Source of the DNA: an uncultured cyanobacterium
GTDB lineage: Bacteria; Cyanobacteriota; Cyanobacteriia; PCC-6307; Cyanobiaceae
Assembly: GCA_903831165.1 (NCBI GenBank)
Contig: CAIKWV010000447.1
Span: 1-7,443, forward strand
DNA length: 7,443 bases
Direction of reading: 5' to 3'
Made by a program: the position numbers and the translations under genes. This document shows, piece after piece, positions 1-5,483 of the stretch. Positions within the stretch are counted from its first letter, which is position 1. Every line of letters starts with the position of its first letter. The notes beneath the pieces are model-generated. The model searched no databases. It was not told the origin of the DNA and saw nothing but the letters and a program-made list of their open reading frames with translations.

Positions 1-548
1 GGTGAGCTCCAGGCCTGCCAATGGGCCGGCACGCCGCTGACGGCGGTGATGCGTTCGGCCACCTCGCGGCCCTGCTCCTCGCGGCGGGTGATCAGGGTGA
101 CCTGCGCCGCCCCGGCCCAGGCGATCTCCACCGCCATCGCCCGGCCGGCGCCACCGGCGCCCAGCATCACCACATGCTCTCCCTTGAGGCTGCGCTGTTT
201 CTGGATCGCCTTGACCACACCCTTGCCATCGTTGTTGTGGCCGATCAGGCGACCGTCTTCGATCGTCAGGTAGTTGGCGGCGCCGATCGCCTTGACATCA
301 TCGTCAACTTCATCGAGCAGGGGGATCACATCCACCTTGTAGGGCACGGTGATGCCGACACCGCGATAACCCAGGGGCGCCAAGCCCTTGATGGCGGGCC
401 GCAGCAACTCGGTGGTGGCCACATCATTTTTCCAGAACTGCCAGTTGAGGCCGTAATGGGCATAGACCGCATCGAACATCAAGTCGATCGGGTTCTCCGC
501 CACCGGATGTCCCAGCATCCCGGTCATCTGCTTCTGGGGAGGAATCAC
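1..548 (-). CDS. aroE: Shikimate dehydrogenase-like protein (5' part; 3' end outside window)
   Basis: This encodes an NAD(P)-dependent dehydrogenase of the shikimate dehydrogenase family, which reduces 3-dehydroshikimate to shikimate in aromatic amino acid synthesis in the cytoplasm. About 182 residues are present before the window edge. Visible features are an N-terminal substrate domain with ITVPYK and its catalytic-type Lys71, then GAANYL (residues 89-94), then HNNDGKG with Asp107. The nucleotide-binding glycine loop GAGGAGR is at 130-136. The usual Ser-x-Ser substrate-binding motif near the N-terminus is absent; GHPVAENPIDLMF stands in its place, so this is a divergent branch and may use a related substrate such as quinate. 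The GTG start at 548 is chosen because an in-frame TGA lies four codons upstream; ATG codons at residues 8 and 11 are alternatives. The family call is firm, the exact substrate is not. Confidence 0.85.
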   Translation of the reverse strand, partial: MIPPQKQMTGMLGHPVAENPIDLMFDAVYAHYGLNWQFWKNDVATTELLRPAIKGLAPLGYRGVGITVPYKVDVIPLLDEVDDDVKAIGAANYLTIEDGRLIGHNNDGKGVVKAIQKQRSLKGEHVVMLGAGGAGRAMAVEIAWAGAAQVTLITRREEQGREVAERITAVSGVPAHWQAWSS

Positions 549-660
549 GGCGACGTCTCAGCCAAAGTCCTGCCGATTATGGGTGGGATAGGGGGTTGGC
601 AGCGGTGTTTCCGGCGTGCTCTGAAGGATCTGGCGTGGCAGGCCGGCTCCTGCCCATGGC

Positions 661-1152
661 GTGCCAAGACCAGCTGCCCGCAACGGCGCCCTCAGTGGCC
701 TTCTCTGGCAGGCCCTGAACCGCAGCGCTGTGCCCCTGAAGCTGTTCGACAGCTCCACCGGCTTCCGCCTCGCCGACGGCTCCGTGCTCAGCCCCGATGC
801 CGCCCTGGTGGCCCGCGAACGCTGGCAGGCCCTCACAGCCGAGCAGCGCCGCGGCTTCGCTCCCCACTGCCCCGACCTGGTGGTGGAGCTGGCGAGCGCC
901 AGTGACGAAGGCCCCCGCGGACTCACCGCCCTACGCCAGAAGATGGCCGCCTATCAGGGCAACGGCGCCCGCCTCGGCTGGCTATGGATCCCGGAGCAAC
1001 GGGCCGTGGAAATCTGGGAAGACCAGGGCCAAGCCCCCCGCCGCATCGAAGCGGCCAGCCGGCTGGATGGGGCGCCGCTGTTTCCGGCGCTGGTGATCGA
1101 TCTGGAGGACATCTGGGGCGGGCTGAGGGGCAGCACGAAAGCTTCGCCCTGA
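661..1152 (+). CDS. Uma2-family (DUF820) PD-(D/E)XK nuclease-like protein, N-terminally shortened
   Basis: This belongs to the Uma2 family, putative PD-(D/E)XK endonucleases that occur in many copies in cyanobacteria and whose role is largely unknown. The 163 residues contain GFRLADGSVLSPDAAL with Asp46, the strand PDLVVELAS with Glu76, and RQKMAAY with Lys94; these fit the family's D...E...K active site. NGARLGWLW and a VEIWED strand follow, as in family members. Family proteins usually run to about 185-200 residues and begin with a helical region leading to a MAPTG-like segment before ARNG. Here the GTG start lies only seven residues before ARNG, and an in-frame TGA is at 622-624. In another frame just upstream (641-658) GRLLPMA resembles the missing segment, suggesting a frameshift near 660. 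It may be a decaying gene. The gene converges on the MNT gene, 20 nt away. Confidence 0.7.
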   Translation: MPRPAARNGALSGLLWQALNRSAVPLKLFDSSTGFRLADGSVLSPDAALVARERWQALTAEQRRGFAPHCPDLVVELASASDEGPRGLTALRQKMAAYQGNGARLGWLWIPEQRAVEIWEDQGQAPRRIEAASRLDGAPLFPALVIDLEDIWGGLRGSTKASP

Positions 1153-1183
1153 TGGGCCCTAGAGCAGCCGCCTCAAGCCCATC
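1151..1183. terminator. Inverted repeat between convergent genes, possible hairpin
   Basis: GATGGGC (1151-1157) and GCCCATC (1177-1183) form a perfect 7-bp inverted repeat with a 19-nt loop. It straddles the stop codons of the converging Uma2-like and MNT genes (TGA at 1150-1152 plus, TGA at 1175-1173 minus). Neither side has a T-run, so a classic rho-independent terminator is not supported. A weak bidirectional hairpin is possible. Confidence 0.25.
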
Positions 1184-1574
1184 GCTGCTGGTTCAGCCCA
1201 CTCGACGAGCCCCCTCGCTGCCAGAGCCAGCGGCTGTCACGCAGAAGGGCGGCGGCCATCGCCGAGCCGCTGGCCAGAAGTTCGGCGTGTTCGGCGGGGG
1301 TGAGCACCAGGGCATCGCAGCTGAGCGGCAGCTCCGCCAGGGGCCAGGCCAGCAGCCGCTGGTGCTGGGGGCCACGGCTACCGGCATCGATCAGCAGTAG
1401 ATCGAGATCGCTGCCCACCCCTGCATCACCCCGGCCATAGCTGCCGAACAGGCCCACCCGCTCCAGGCCAGGATGCGTCGTCGCCACCTGCGCCGCCCAG
1501 AAGCGCACCTTGCTCAGCACCTGCTCCGGCTCAGGCCAGCGCAGCAGCGATTGCGTCAACGATCGAACGGGCAT
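1173..1574 (-). CDS. MNT-type nucleotidyltransferase of a HEPN/MNT toxin-antitoxin pair
   Basis: This is a minimal nucleotidyltransferase of the DNA polymerase beta superfamily. In characterised HEPN/MNT pairs the MNT protein is the antitoxin and neutralises the HEPN ribonuclease by adding AMP. The 133 residues hold the exact GSX10DXD signature: Gly44-Ser45, then Asp56 and Asp58 in GSDLDLLL. Asp87 in SCDALV is a candidate third metal ligand. The ATG at 1574 is preferred because RSLTQSLLRWP, directly after it, looks like the conserved beginning of cyanobacterial relatives. A GTG at 1520 with GGAG just upstream would remove the overlap with the preceding HEPN gene. The gene follows HEPN in the same direction with a 44-nt overlap, so the two are probably co-transcribed and translationally coupled. 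The last ten or so residues are low in complexity. Whether AMP transfer applies to this pair is inference. Confidence 0.82.
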   Translation of the reverse strand: MPVRSLTQSLLRWPEPEQVLSKVRFWAAQVATTHPGLERVGLFGSYGRGDAGVGSDLDLLLIDAGSRGPQHQRLLAWPLAELPLSCDALVLTPAEHAELLASGSAMAAALLRDSRWLWQRGGSSSGLNQQRWA

Positions 1575-1932
1575 GGCGTAGGGCATCGTCGCTCTGGAGC
1601 CGGCCGAAATGATCCGTCGGGGCCCCGTCCGGCAGGCTATCCGGGTAGCGCGTCGGGATGTACAGCGCATCCAGGATGCGCAGACGATCCTCCAGATCAC
1701 TGACGCTGGCCGCCAGGAGGGCTGAGGTGGCCGGCGGCAGATCGCGGCACGAGCGCCCGAGGCCATGGCCCCATACCTGCTGGCCATGGCGGAGATGCAA
1801 TCCCTTCAGTGCCTTTTCCACAGCCTGGTGGCAGGCGAAGCAGGCCCATTCGTGATGGCCGGCAGCAGCGCTCACCCCGGCGAGCTCCAGGTCAGCCTTC
1901 GCCTGATGCAACCAGTCGGCGGAACGGTTCAT
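1531..1932 (-). CDS. HEPN-domain protein, probable toxin of the HEPN/MNT pair
   Basis: HEPN proteins are small helical proteins, many of them RNases, that pair with MNT partners. The 133-residue product begins MNRSADWLHQAKADLELA, a typical HEPN first helix. It continues with HEWACFACHQAVEKALKGL (residues 27-45), the family's hallmark helix. Near the C-terminus it has LDALYIPTRYPDSLP (88-101), typical of the subgroup paired with MNT genes in cyanobacteria. I do not find the R-X4-6-H catalytic motif of RNase-type HEPN toxins, so nuclease activity cannot be read from the sequence; the protein could act by another route or as a partner subunit. The frame is open upstream to an ATG at 2007, but the extra 25 residues are proline/glutamine-rich and unlike HEPN, so ATG 1932 is chosen. 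The gene lies 83 nt after the HpsJ-like stop codon. Confidence 0.8.
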   Translation of the reverse strand: MNRSADWLHQAKADLELAGVSAAAGHHEWACFACHQAVEKALKGLHLRHGQQVWGHGLGRSCRDLPPATSALLAASVSDLEDRLRILDALYIPTRYPDSLPDGAPTDHFGRLQSDDALRHARSIVDAIAAALA

Positions 1933-2015
1933 CAGACCATTGTGACCGCCCTGGCTCTGACGTCCTGGCTGTTGGTCCTCCGGCTCAGGCCCCAGGCTGA
2001 TCGCCATGAATCCAG

Positions 2016-2948
2016 CTATTCACCGGTTGTCTCGCGGCTGGGCTGGGCTGGGCTGGGCTGGGCTGGGCTGGGCCATGCAGCCTCAATCCTCCTCGCCCCA
2101 GCGTCGGCCTGCTCCGCCTCCGTCTGCTCACTGAGTTGCCGGAAGTCATCCGGATCGCCACCGCCCGGACCCGAAGCCCGCCGCAGGCTCAACTTCCGAT
2201 AACGCAACCGCTTCCAACCCCGCTGCAGCTCGGCCAAGAGCGACTGCTTGCTGCGCCCGCGCCGGGCCAGGCCGGCAAAGCCGATCGCCAACGCCAGGCT
2301 GGCAAAGGCATTGCGCAACAGTTCGGGCAGCAGGCTCCAAGGGTTGGAGGGGGGCAGCTGCTGCTTCTGGCGGGCCACCTGGGCGGCGGCCTGATCGAGC
2401 AGGCCAGTCACCTGGGCCTTGAGGGTGGGCAACGGCAAGGCTTGATCGGCCTCGTTGAGCACCGGTCCGTTGAGGGAAATCAGGCGATCGTGCAGCTCCT
2501 GGCTGCTGCTGCTGCTGAGCACCACCTGACGCAGGGCCTGCAGGTTGGTTTCAGCCCGGCGAATGCCGGAGAATTGGCCTGTAGCGAGTTGATGCTGCTG
2601 CGCCACCGCCGCCACCGACAGCATCGGCACCAACAGCAGAAAACCAAGCGCCGCCGCCACCGCCAGCTGGGCGCAAACCCTACGCCGCCGGATCAACAGC
2701 GAATCCTGCGAATCCAGTTCAACCGCCAGATGCAACAGGCCCAGCCCGATCAAGGGAAACGGCGCCGCATTGATCAAGGTTGAACCCACTTTCAGCTGCC
2801 AGGCAGGTGCCAGCAGCTGGAACGGAAACAGCGACCCGACGACAATCGAGCCATAGAGCGCCAACAACACCAGACCCGCCAATGACAGGCCCCGGGCCGA
2901 GGAGGAGGAGCCCCAATCCAGGGAGCTGGGCTTGCGGGAAGAAGCCAT
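2016..2948 (-). CDS. HpsJ-like membrane protein (copy 1), cyanoexosortase/exopolysaccharide-associated
   Basis: This is a 310-residue inner-membrane protein resembling the HpsJ-like family, found in cyanobacteria near polysaccharide-export and exosortase genes; its biochemical role is unknown. Predicted membrane helices lie at about residues 21-45, 57-77, 91-116 and 211-228. Between helices 3 and 4 is a hydrophilic, probably coiled segment (about 117-200) ending in NPWSLLPELLRN. A basic stretch (RRGRSK to RYRKLSLRR, 229-257) follows helix 4. The ATG at 2948 is chosen. The frame is open to 3095, but that start would lie beside the terminator hairpin at 3066-3093, and the added residues have no counterpart in copy 2 at 6601-7443. 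The two copies align along their whole length at roughly half identity. The last 18 residues here extend beyond the region shared with copy 2 and are mostly encoded by a 5-bp microsatellite. The HpsJ assignment is by recall of family features. Confidence 0.65.
   Translation of the reverse strand: MASSRKPSSLDWGSSSSARGLSLAGLVLLALYGSIVVGSLFPFQLLAPAWQLKVGSTLINAAPFPLIGLGLLHLAVELDSQDSLLIRRRRVCAQLAVAAALGFLLLVPMLSVAAVAQQHQLATGQFSGIRRAETNLQALRQVVLSSSSSQELHDRLISLNGPVLNEADQALPLPTLKAQVTGLLDQAAAQVARQKQQLPPSNPWSLLPELLRNAFASLALAIGFAGLARRGRSKQSLLAELQRGWKRLRYRKLSLRRASGPGGGDPDDFRQLSEQTEAEQADAGARRIEAAWPSPAQPSPAQPSRETTGE
2036..2073. repeat. 5-bp microsatellite (GGCTG)7 in the 3' end of the HpsJ-like gene
   Basis: Seven perfect GGCTG units run from 2036 to 2070, followed by GGC. 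On the coding (minus) strand they encode alternating Pro, Ser, Ala and Gln (residues about 292-304). Because the unit is not a multiple of three, gain or loss of one unit by slippage shifts the frame. One unit fewer would end the protein shortly after PAQPRDNR; two fewer would read past the present TAG stop into the HEPN leader. Only the extreme C-terminus is affected. Confidence 0.95.
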
Positions 2949-3065
2949 CAAGACTGGGGATGAATGGGTGGATGAACGGGGGTGAAGGATGGAGCGGGCG
3001 AAGGGCGCGGGGCCTGGCGGCTGAGCCACAAACCACCCGGCGCCCAAATCCAGAGGCCTACAGCC

Positions 3066-3093
3066 AAACAAAAGGCCCCACTCAGGCGGGGCC
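3066..3093 (-). terminator. Rho-independent terminator downstream of the PEP-CTERM-type gene
   Basis: On the minus strand GGCCCC, an 8-nt loop (GCCTGAGT) and GGGGCC form a perfect 6-bp GC stem, followed at once by TTTTGTTT. It lies about 58 nt after the stop codon of the PEP-CTERM-type gene and about 118 nt before the HpsJ-like start. The two genes are therefore probably separate transcription units despite their shared direction. Confidence 0.85.
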
Positions 3094-3150
3094 AATCAGG
3101 ACAATGAGCAGCGCAGAAAGATCCTGGCAGTTCAACTCAGATTCTACACT

Positions 3151-3789
3151 TCAGCTCAAAGGCGGCAGCACGGAATGAATAGCAGTTGTTGTCGACAAAG
3201 AGGCCGATTTCAACGAAGCGGTCTTCACCCGACGGCGCAGACGACGGCTCCAGCCGAAGGCGGCACCGGCACCGAATAACGGAAGTGGGCCTGGAGCATT
3301 AATCGGCGACAAAGATGAAAACGTAACGACGCTGTCACCGGCGCCGAAAGTTGAAATGATGCCATCAACTGCGCCAATACCGCTAGACTTACGGTATACA
3401 TTAATCGACTTTCCACCATCAACGACAAACGCTATTCCATTAAAATTTGAGACTATTGGGGACGCGCCTGATCCGTCCCACTGAAAAATATTGCCAGCCC
3501 CGGCATAGCCGGACAACCCCGTGATTGAATATGTAACACCACTGCGAGTGTAGGTTCCATTAATGCCAGTAATAGTCTCGAACGTGTTGGCTGCTGGAGC
3601 TGAACCAGCAGTGGAAAATGTTCCCTGCCCAGAGGATATATTACCAGTGAACGACCAACTCCAAGTCAAAGCCTGAGCCGGCGAAGTGACGCCAAGCAAA
3701 GCGGATACCGCGCACACTGAAAGAGCCAGAGGCAGATGCCGTCGCAGGCAACTCACCTTGAAACCGATGGAGGACTGAAGAGGCGCCAT
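3151..3789 (-). CDS. PEP-CTERM-type secreted/surface protein
   Basis: This 212-residue exported protein carries a C-terminal exosortase-type sorting signal. The N-terminus has basic residues (CLRRH, 14-18), a hydrophobic helix (LPLALSVCAVSALLGV, 19-34) and a likely cleavage site after SPAQA (residue 40). The mature part is rich in Gly, Ser, Thr and Asn, fitting a beta-rich surface domain. The C-terminal signal is PGPLPLFGAGAAFGW (166-180), then SRRLRRRVK. This Pro-rich-motif, short-helix, Arg-cluster order is the cyanobacterial form of PEP-CTERM, processed by an exosortase (not present in this window). A further 23 residues follow the Arg cluster, where such proteins normally end, which suggests a lost original stop. 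The ATG at 3789 is chosen; GTG at 3756 or 3825 is possible. The gene is visibly richer in A+T than its neighbours, which may indicate transfer. The nearby HpsJ-like gene fits an exosortase-linked context. Confidence 0.8.
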   Translation of the reverse strand: MAPLQSSIGFKVSCLRRHLPLALSVCAVSALLGVTSPAQALTWSWSFTGNISSGQGTFSTAGSAPAANTFETITGINGTYTRSGVTYSITGLSGYAGAGNIFQWDGSGASPIVSNFNGIAFVVDGGKSINVYRKSSGIGAVDGIISTFGAGDSVVTFSSLSPINAPGPLPLFGAGAAFGWSRRLRRRVKTASLKSASLSTTTAIHSVLPPLS

Positions 3790-3864
3790 CGGAAGCAACA
3801 AAACTGCCGCAAATCTGCAGCCCACCCTCGTTGCTACTCGGCATGCTGTGCCAGCAAAATAATT

Positions 3865-3931
3865 GGCCTACTTCTTATCAAGTAGATGCCCCTGGCTGAA
3901 CGGCTCCCATCTGCTCATTAATGGGTAGATG
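3865..3931. promoter_or_regulatory. Two palindromes upstream of the PEP-CTERM-type gene
   Basis: CTACTT (3868-3873) and AAGTAG (3880-3885) form a perfect inverted repeat with a 6-nt loop, extended by GGC/GCC outside with a 2-nt bulge. At 3908-3931 a 24-nt sequence is palindromic at every position except two G-T pairs, centred on ATTAAT. GTAGATG occurs in both elements (3882-3888 and 3925-3931). On the minus strand a TTGATA (3882-3877) lies in the first element and TATTTT follows 14 nt later, an imperfectly spaced promoter. Operator function is inference. Confidence 0.4.
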
Positions 3932-3998
3932 ACGCCCCCCGAACCGCCCCAGTTGACCTGGCAATAGGTCGATGGCCTGCTGGGCCTGTAACGGTTTA

Positions 3999-4229
3999 TC
4001 AACGGCGGTCGAAGCGTCGGTGCGGGGGCTGGGTCTTTCCAGCGACGGCCGGCTTGACGGGTTGGGGTGTTGGCCTGCGGCTGCGGATTGCCAGTTGGTG
4101 GGCATCAAGGATCAGGTTGGTGATCAACCGTGACTCGACGTTGCAACCATTGGGCTGATCCAGCTGCTGAACCCAGGTCAGCACCGCGATCGCCGTGGTC
4201 AGGGCCTGATCGGAGTCGCGGCTGCACAC
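3999..4229 (-). other. Unidentified open frame of 76 codons in the 3790-4366 interval
   Basis: The interval 3790-4366 has no confidently recognised intact gene. It holds the palindromes at 3865-3931, a degraded MNT remnant (4216-4337) and this GTG-initiated frame. The frame contains a plausible amphipathic stretch (about residues 5-45, with TAIAVLTWVQQLD and ESRLITNLILDAHQLAI) and then a Pro/Arg-rich, unprotein-like tail. It overlaps the last codons of the MNT remnant by 14 nt, as a following operon gene would. I do not recognise the family. It could be a small downstream gene of the ancestral toxin-antitoxin block, a remnant, or chance coding in GC-rich DNA. Confidence 0.2.
4186..4193. other. 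HIP1-type octamer GCGATCGC
   Basis: A single GCGATCGC, the highly iterated palindrome abundant in many cyanobacterial genomes. One copy in 7.4 kb is weak evidence of origin by itself. Confidence 0.5.
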
Positions 4230-4337
4230 AACGGGCCTGCGCCTGCACGGCGCGCCAGTGGGGGGAGGGTGAATCGGCCATGGCCTGCCACCGGCACCGA
4301 TCCAGGGCCAGCACATCTCGCCCACCAGGGCATGCAC
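4216..4337 (-). pseudogene. C-terminal remnant of an MNT nucleotidyltransferase, frameshifted
   Basis: Just after the PIN toxin gene, minus-strand translation gives VHALVGE from 4337. After a shift of one nucleotide near 4318 it gives DVLALDRCRWQ and then AMADSPSPHWRAVQAQAR in another frame. The join matches SALVGDDVLAL near the end of the MNT fragment at 5719-5955. The remainder looks like the normal C-terminus of that MNT subfamily, with the RW and SPHWRAV elements as I recall them. The N-terminal half with the GSX10DXD active site is absent here: only about 29 nt separate the toxin stop from this remnant. It cannot make an active enzyme. It shows that the PIN gene was once followed by an MNT gene. 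Confidence 0.6.
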
Positions 4338-4366
4338 GGAGGTGTGTTGGCGCAGTCACCAGCCCG

Positions 4367-4765
4367 TCACCAGAGGGTCAGGCAGGGGAAGGCCCGCAGC
4401 TGGGTGTCGGCGGTGAGCAGCACCAGCGGCTCCAGCTCCGCCTGGGCGGCCAGCATCCGATCAAACGGATCGCGGTGAGGCTGGCTGTAGGCGCCTGCCC
4501 GCAGACCATGGGCCGGCGTGATCGGCAGGCTGCGGAAACCATCGGCCTGCAGCAGCCGCTCCAGATCGCCGATCACTTCCGTTAGCTGGGGCAAGCGGCC
4601 GCGGTGGTGCTTGAGGCTCAGCTCCCAGATGCTGGCGGCACTCACATGAACGGGCGTGCCGGAGTCTTGCAACAGGTTCGCCACGGTGCTGGAGAGGCGG
4701 TCCGGTTCGAACCACCACCAAAGCAGGGCGTGGCTGTCGAGCAGGTAGCCGTCTGCCCCGTTCAC
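4367..4765 (-). CDS. PIN-domain ribonuclease toxin (VapC-like)
   Basis: This is a VapC-type PIN-domain protein of 132 residues, the usual length; such toxins are Mg-dependent RNases held inactive by the partner antitoxin. All the expected acidic residues are present: Asp10 in YLLDSHALLWWW, Glu48 in SAASIWELSLK, Asp99/Asp102 in RDPFDRMLAAQ and Asp120 in LLTADTQL. The start is GTG at 4765, overlapping the antitoxin's TGA stop as GTGA, the tight coupling typical of these pairs. The DSHALLWW and DPFDRMLAAQ forms are those of PIN toxins that partner Phd/YefM-type antitoxins. The frame is open further upstream to 5095, but that is a shadow of the antitoxin gene. A shortened homologue of the C-terminal half, 86% identical over 66 residues by eye, is fused to an antitoxin at 6019-6486. 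The RNA target cannot be inferred. Confidence 0.9.
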   Translation of the reverse strand: MNGADGYLLDSHALLWWWFEPDRLSSTVANLLQDSGTPVHVSAASIWELSLKHHRGRLPQLTEVIGDLERLLQADGFRSLPITPAHGLRAGAYSQPHRDPFDRMLAAQAELEPLVLLTADTQLRAFPCLTLW

Positions 4766-5082
4766 TCCAATGCGGCCAGGGAACCGTCTTCCAGGGGCCC
4801 GACTGGACCGGACTCCCAGTCCGTCAACTCCTCTGGCGTGATCGGTTCGAGCAGCAGATCCGGTTGGCTCAGGGGACCCAGGTGGCGCAGGCGTCCCGCA
4901 ACCCGCAGGGGCGCTTCGGACTCCAGCGGCGCCAGACGGGCCCAGGGTTTGCCGGCCTTGGCCAGCAGGATCGTCTCGCCGCCATGGGCGGCATCGATCA
5001 GGCGCGAGAGGTGGGTTTTGGCCTGGTGGACATTGACGATCCGCTGCTGGCCTGGCAGTTGCCCTGCAGGGTTCCCTTCCAT
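4762..5082 (-). CDS. Phd/YefM-type antitoxin of the PIN toxin
   Basis: This 106-residue antitoxin of the Phd/YefM family binds DNA through its N-terminal domain and the toxin through its C-terminal tail. RIVNVHQAKTHLSRLIDAA (residues 14-32) and GGETILLAKAGKPWARLAPL (34-53) are the family's characteristic N-terminal fold. The acidic C-terminal stretch (LLLEPITPEELTDWE, 76-90) is the likely toxin-binding region. The ATG at 5082 is chosen because copy 2 starts with the same MEGNP; a TTG at 5091 is possible. No strong ribosome binding site is visible. Its stop codon overlaps the toxin's GTG start. A palindrome 26 nt upstream of the ATG is a candidate autoregulatory operator, as expected of an antitoxin that represses its own operon. 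A divergent operon starts at 5196, so the 5083-5195 interval probably holds both promoters. Confidence 0.9.
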   Translation of the reverse strand: MEGNPAGQLPGQQRIVNVHQAKTHLSRLIDAAHGGETILLAKAGKPWARLAPLESEAPLRVAGRLRHLGPLSQPDLLLEPITPEELTDWESGPVGPLEDGSLAALE

Positions 5083-5107
5083 GCCAATCAACCAAATCTT
5101 ACTTAGT

Positions 5108-5122
5108 TTAGTCCATGGCTAA
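5108..5122. promoter_or_regulatory. Palindrome upstream of the antitoxin gene, candidate operator (copy 1)
   Basis: The 15-mer TTAGTCCATGGCTAA is a near-perfect inverted repeat: TTAG and CTAA arms, with one wobble position and a 3-nt centre. The equivalent place in copy 2 (6517-6527) has AGTC-CGC-GACT, also palindromic although the centre differs. Retained symmetry in diverged copies supports a protein-binding site, probably for the antitoxin. This is inference from sequence symmetry only. Confidence 0.45.
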
Positions 5123-5171
5123 GGCTTCCCGAAATGGCGTGCCCCAAGCCGCCTGAAAAGCCGGCCTAGCC

Positions 5172-5188
5172 TGTGCTGATCATGCACA
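5172..5188. promoter_or_regulatory. Inverted repeat before the ribbon-helix-helix gene, candidate operator
   Basis: TGTGC (5172-5176) and GCACA (5184-5188) form a perfect inverted repeat with a 7-nt spacer, ending 7 nt before the ATG at 5196. Ribbon-helix-helix proteins commonly bind such repeats at their own promoters, so autoregulation is plausible but unproven. Confidence 0.4.
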
Positions 5189-5195
5189 GAGCACC

Positions 5196-5483
5196 ATGAA
5201 CCCCGAACGTGCCACCGAAAGGGTTGCCGTGTTGATGACACCCACTGAAAAGGCTGCCTATGCCGATCGCGCCCACAGCCTCGGGATGTCGCTCGGGCAA
5301 TTTTTCCGTGAGGCTGGGGCGGCCTACGCCAACCGCAACGCCCAATCCGACAGCCGCGCCCTGGCTGACGAGGAAGCGCTGGAAGCTGTCCTGAAGCAGT
5401 TGGAGCTCAGCACCAACCGCACAGAACGGACCCTGGATGCGGCATTGGCCGAAGTGCGCGCTGCCTTGAACGCCCAGCCATGA
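5196..5483 (+). CDS. Ribbon-helix-helix DNA-binding protein, possible antitoxin or regulator
   Basis: A 95-residue protein whose N-terminal half fits the ribbon-helix-helix fold: a short strand (RVAVLMT, residues 9-15), helix A (PTEKAAYADRAHSLG, 16-30), a turn at MSLG, and helix B (QFFREAGAAYANRN, 35-48). The C-terminal half (about 56-93) is Ala/Glu/Leu-rich and probably a long helix for self-association or for contact with the partner encoded next. Such proteins bind DNA as dimers and serve as antitoxins, plasmid mobilisation accessory factors or local repressors; the sequence does not decide which. The ATG at 5196 lies just after an inverted repeat. The next gene overlaps by ATGA, so the two are translationally coupled. 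The operon is divergent from the antitoxin/PIN genes. Confidence 0.7.
   Translation: MNPERATERVAVLMTPTEKAAYADRAHSLGMSLGQFFREAGAAYANRNAQSDSRALADEEALEAVLKQLELSTNRTERTLDAALAEVRAALNAQP

Larger units (their letters stand above)
4370..5123 (-). repeat. Duplicated toxin-antitoxin block, copy 1 (full length)
   Basis: This stretch, from the last sense codon of the PIN gene to the palindrome upstream of the antitoxin, is repeated in the same orientation at 6073-6530. Measured from the antitoxin ATG to the last PIN codon, copy 1 is 713 nt and copy 2 is 414 nt, a difference of 299 nt. Counted by eye, the shared protein segments are about 92% (antitoxin) and 86% (PIN) identical. Confidence 0.9.

Noticed and set aside
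21..905. 294-codon open frame on the plus strand
   Set aside because: It is antisense to the shikimate dehydrogenase-like gene, then crosses into the Uma2-like gene in another frame. Its product is His/Arg/Pro-rich and unlike any family; it is a GC-rich shadow.
2949..3095. Extended start of the HpsJ-like gene at 3095
   Set aside because: It would place the start next to the terminator hairpin and add 49 residues without a counterpart in the paralogue; ATG 2948 gives a normal N-terminus.
4130..4585. Plus-strand 151-codon frame opposite the PIN gene and MNT remnant
   Set aside because: Antisense shadow with no recognisable domain.
4766..5095. Upstream extension of the PIN toxin frame to 5095
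   Set aside because: It runs through the antitoxin gene in another frame and is Pro/Arg-rich; the GTG overlapping the antitoxin stop is the natural start.
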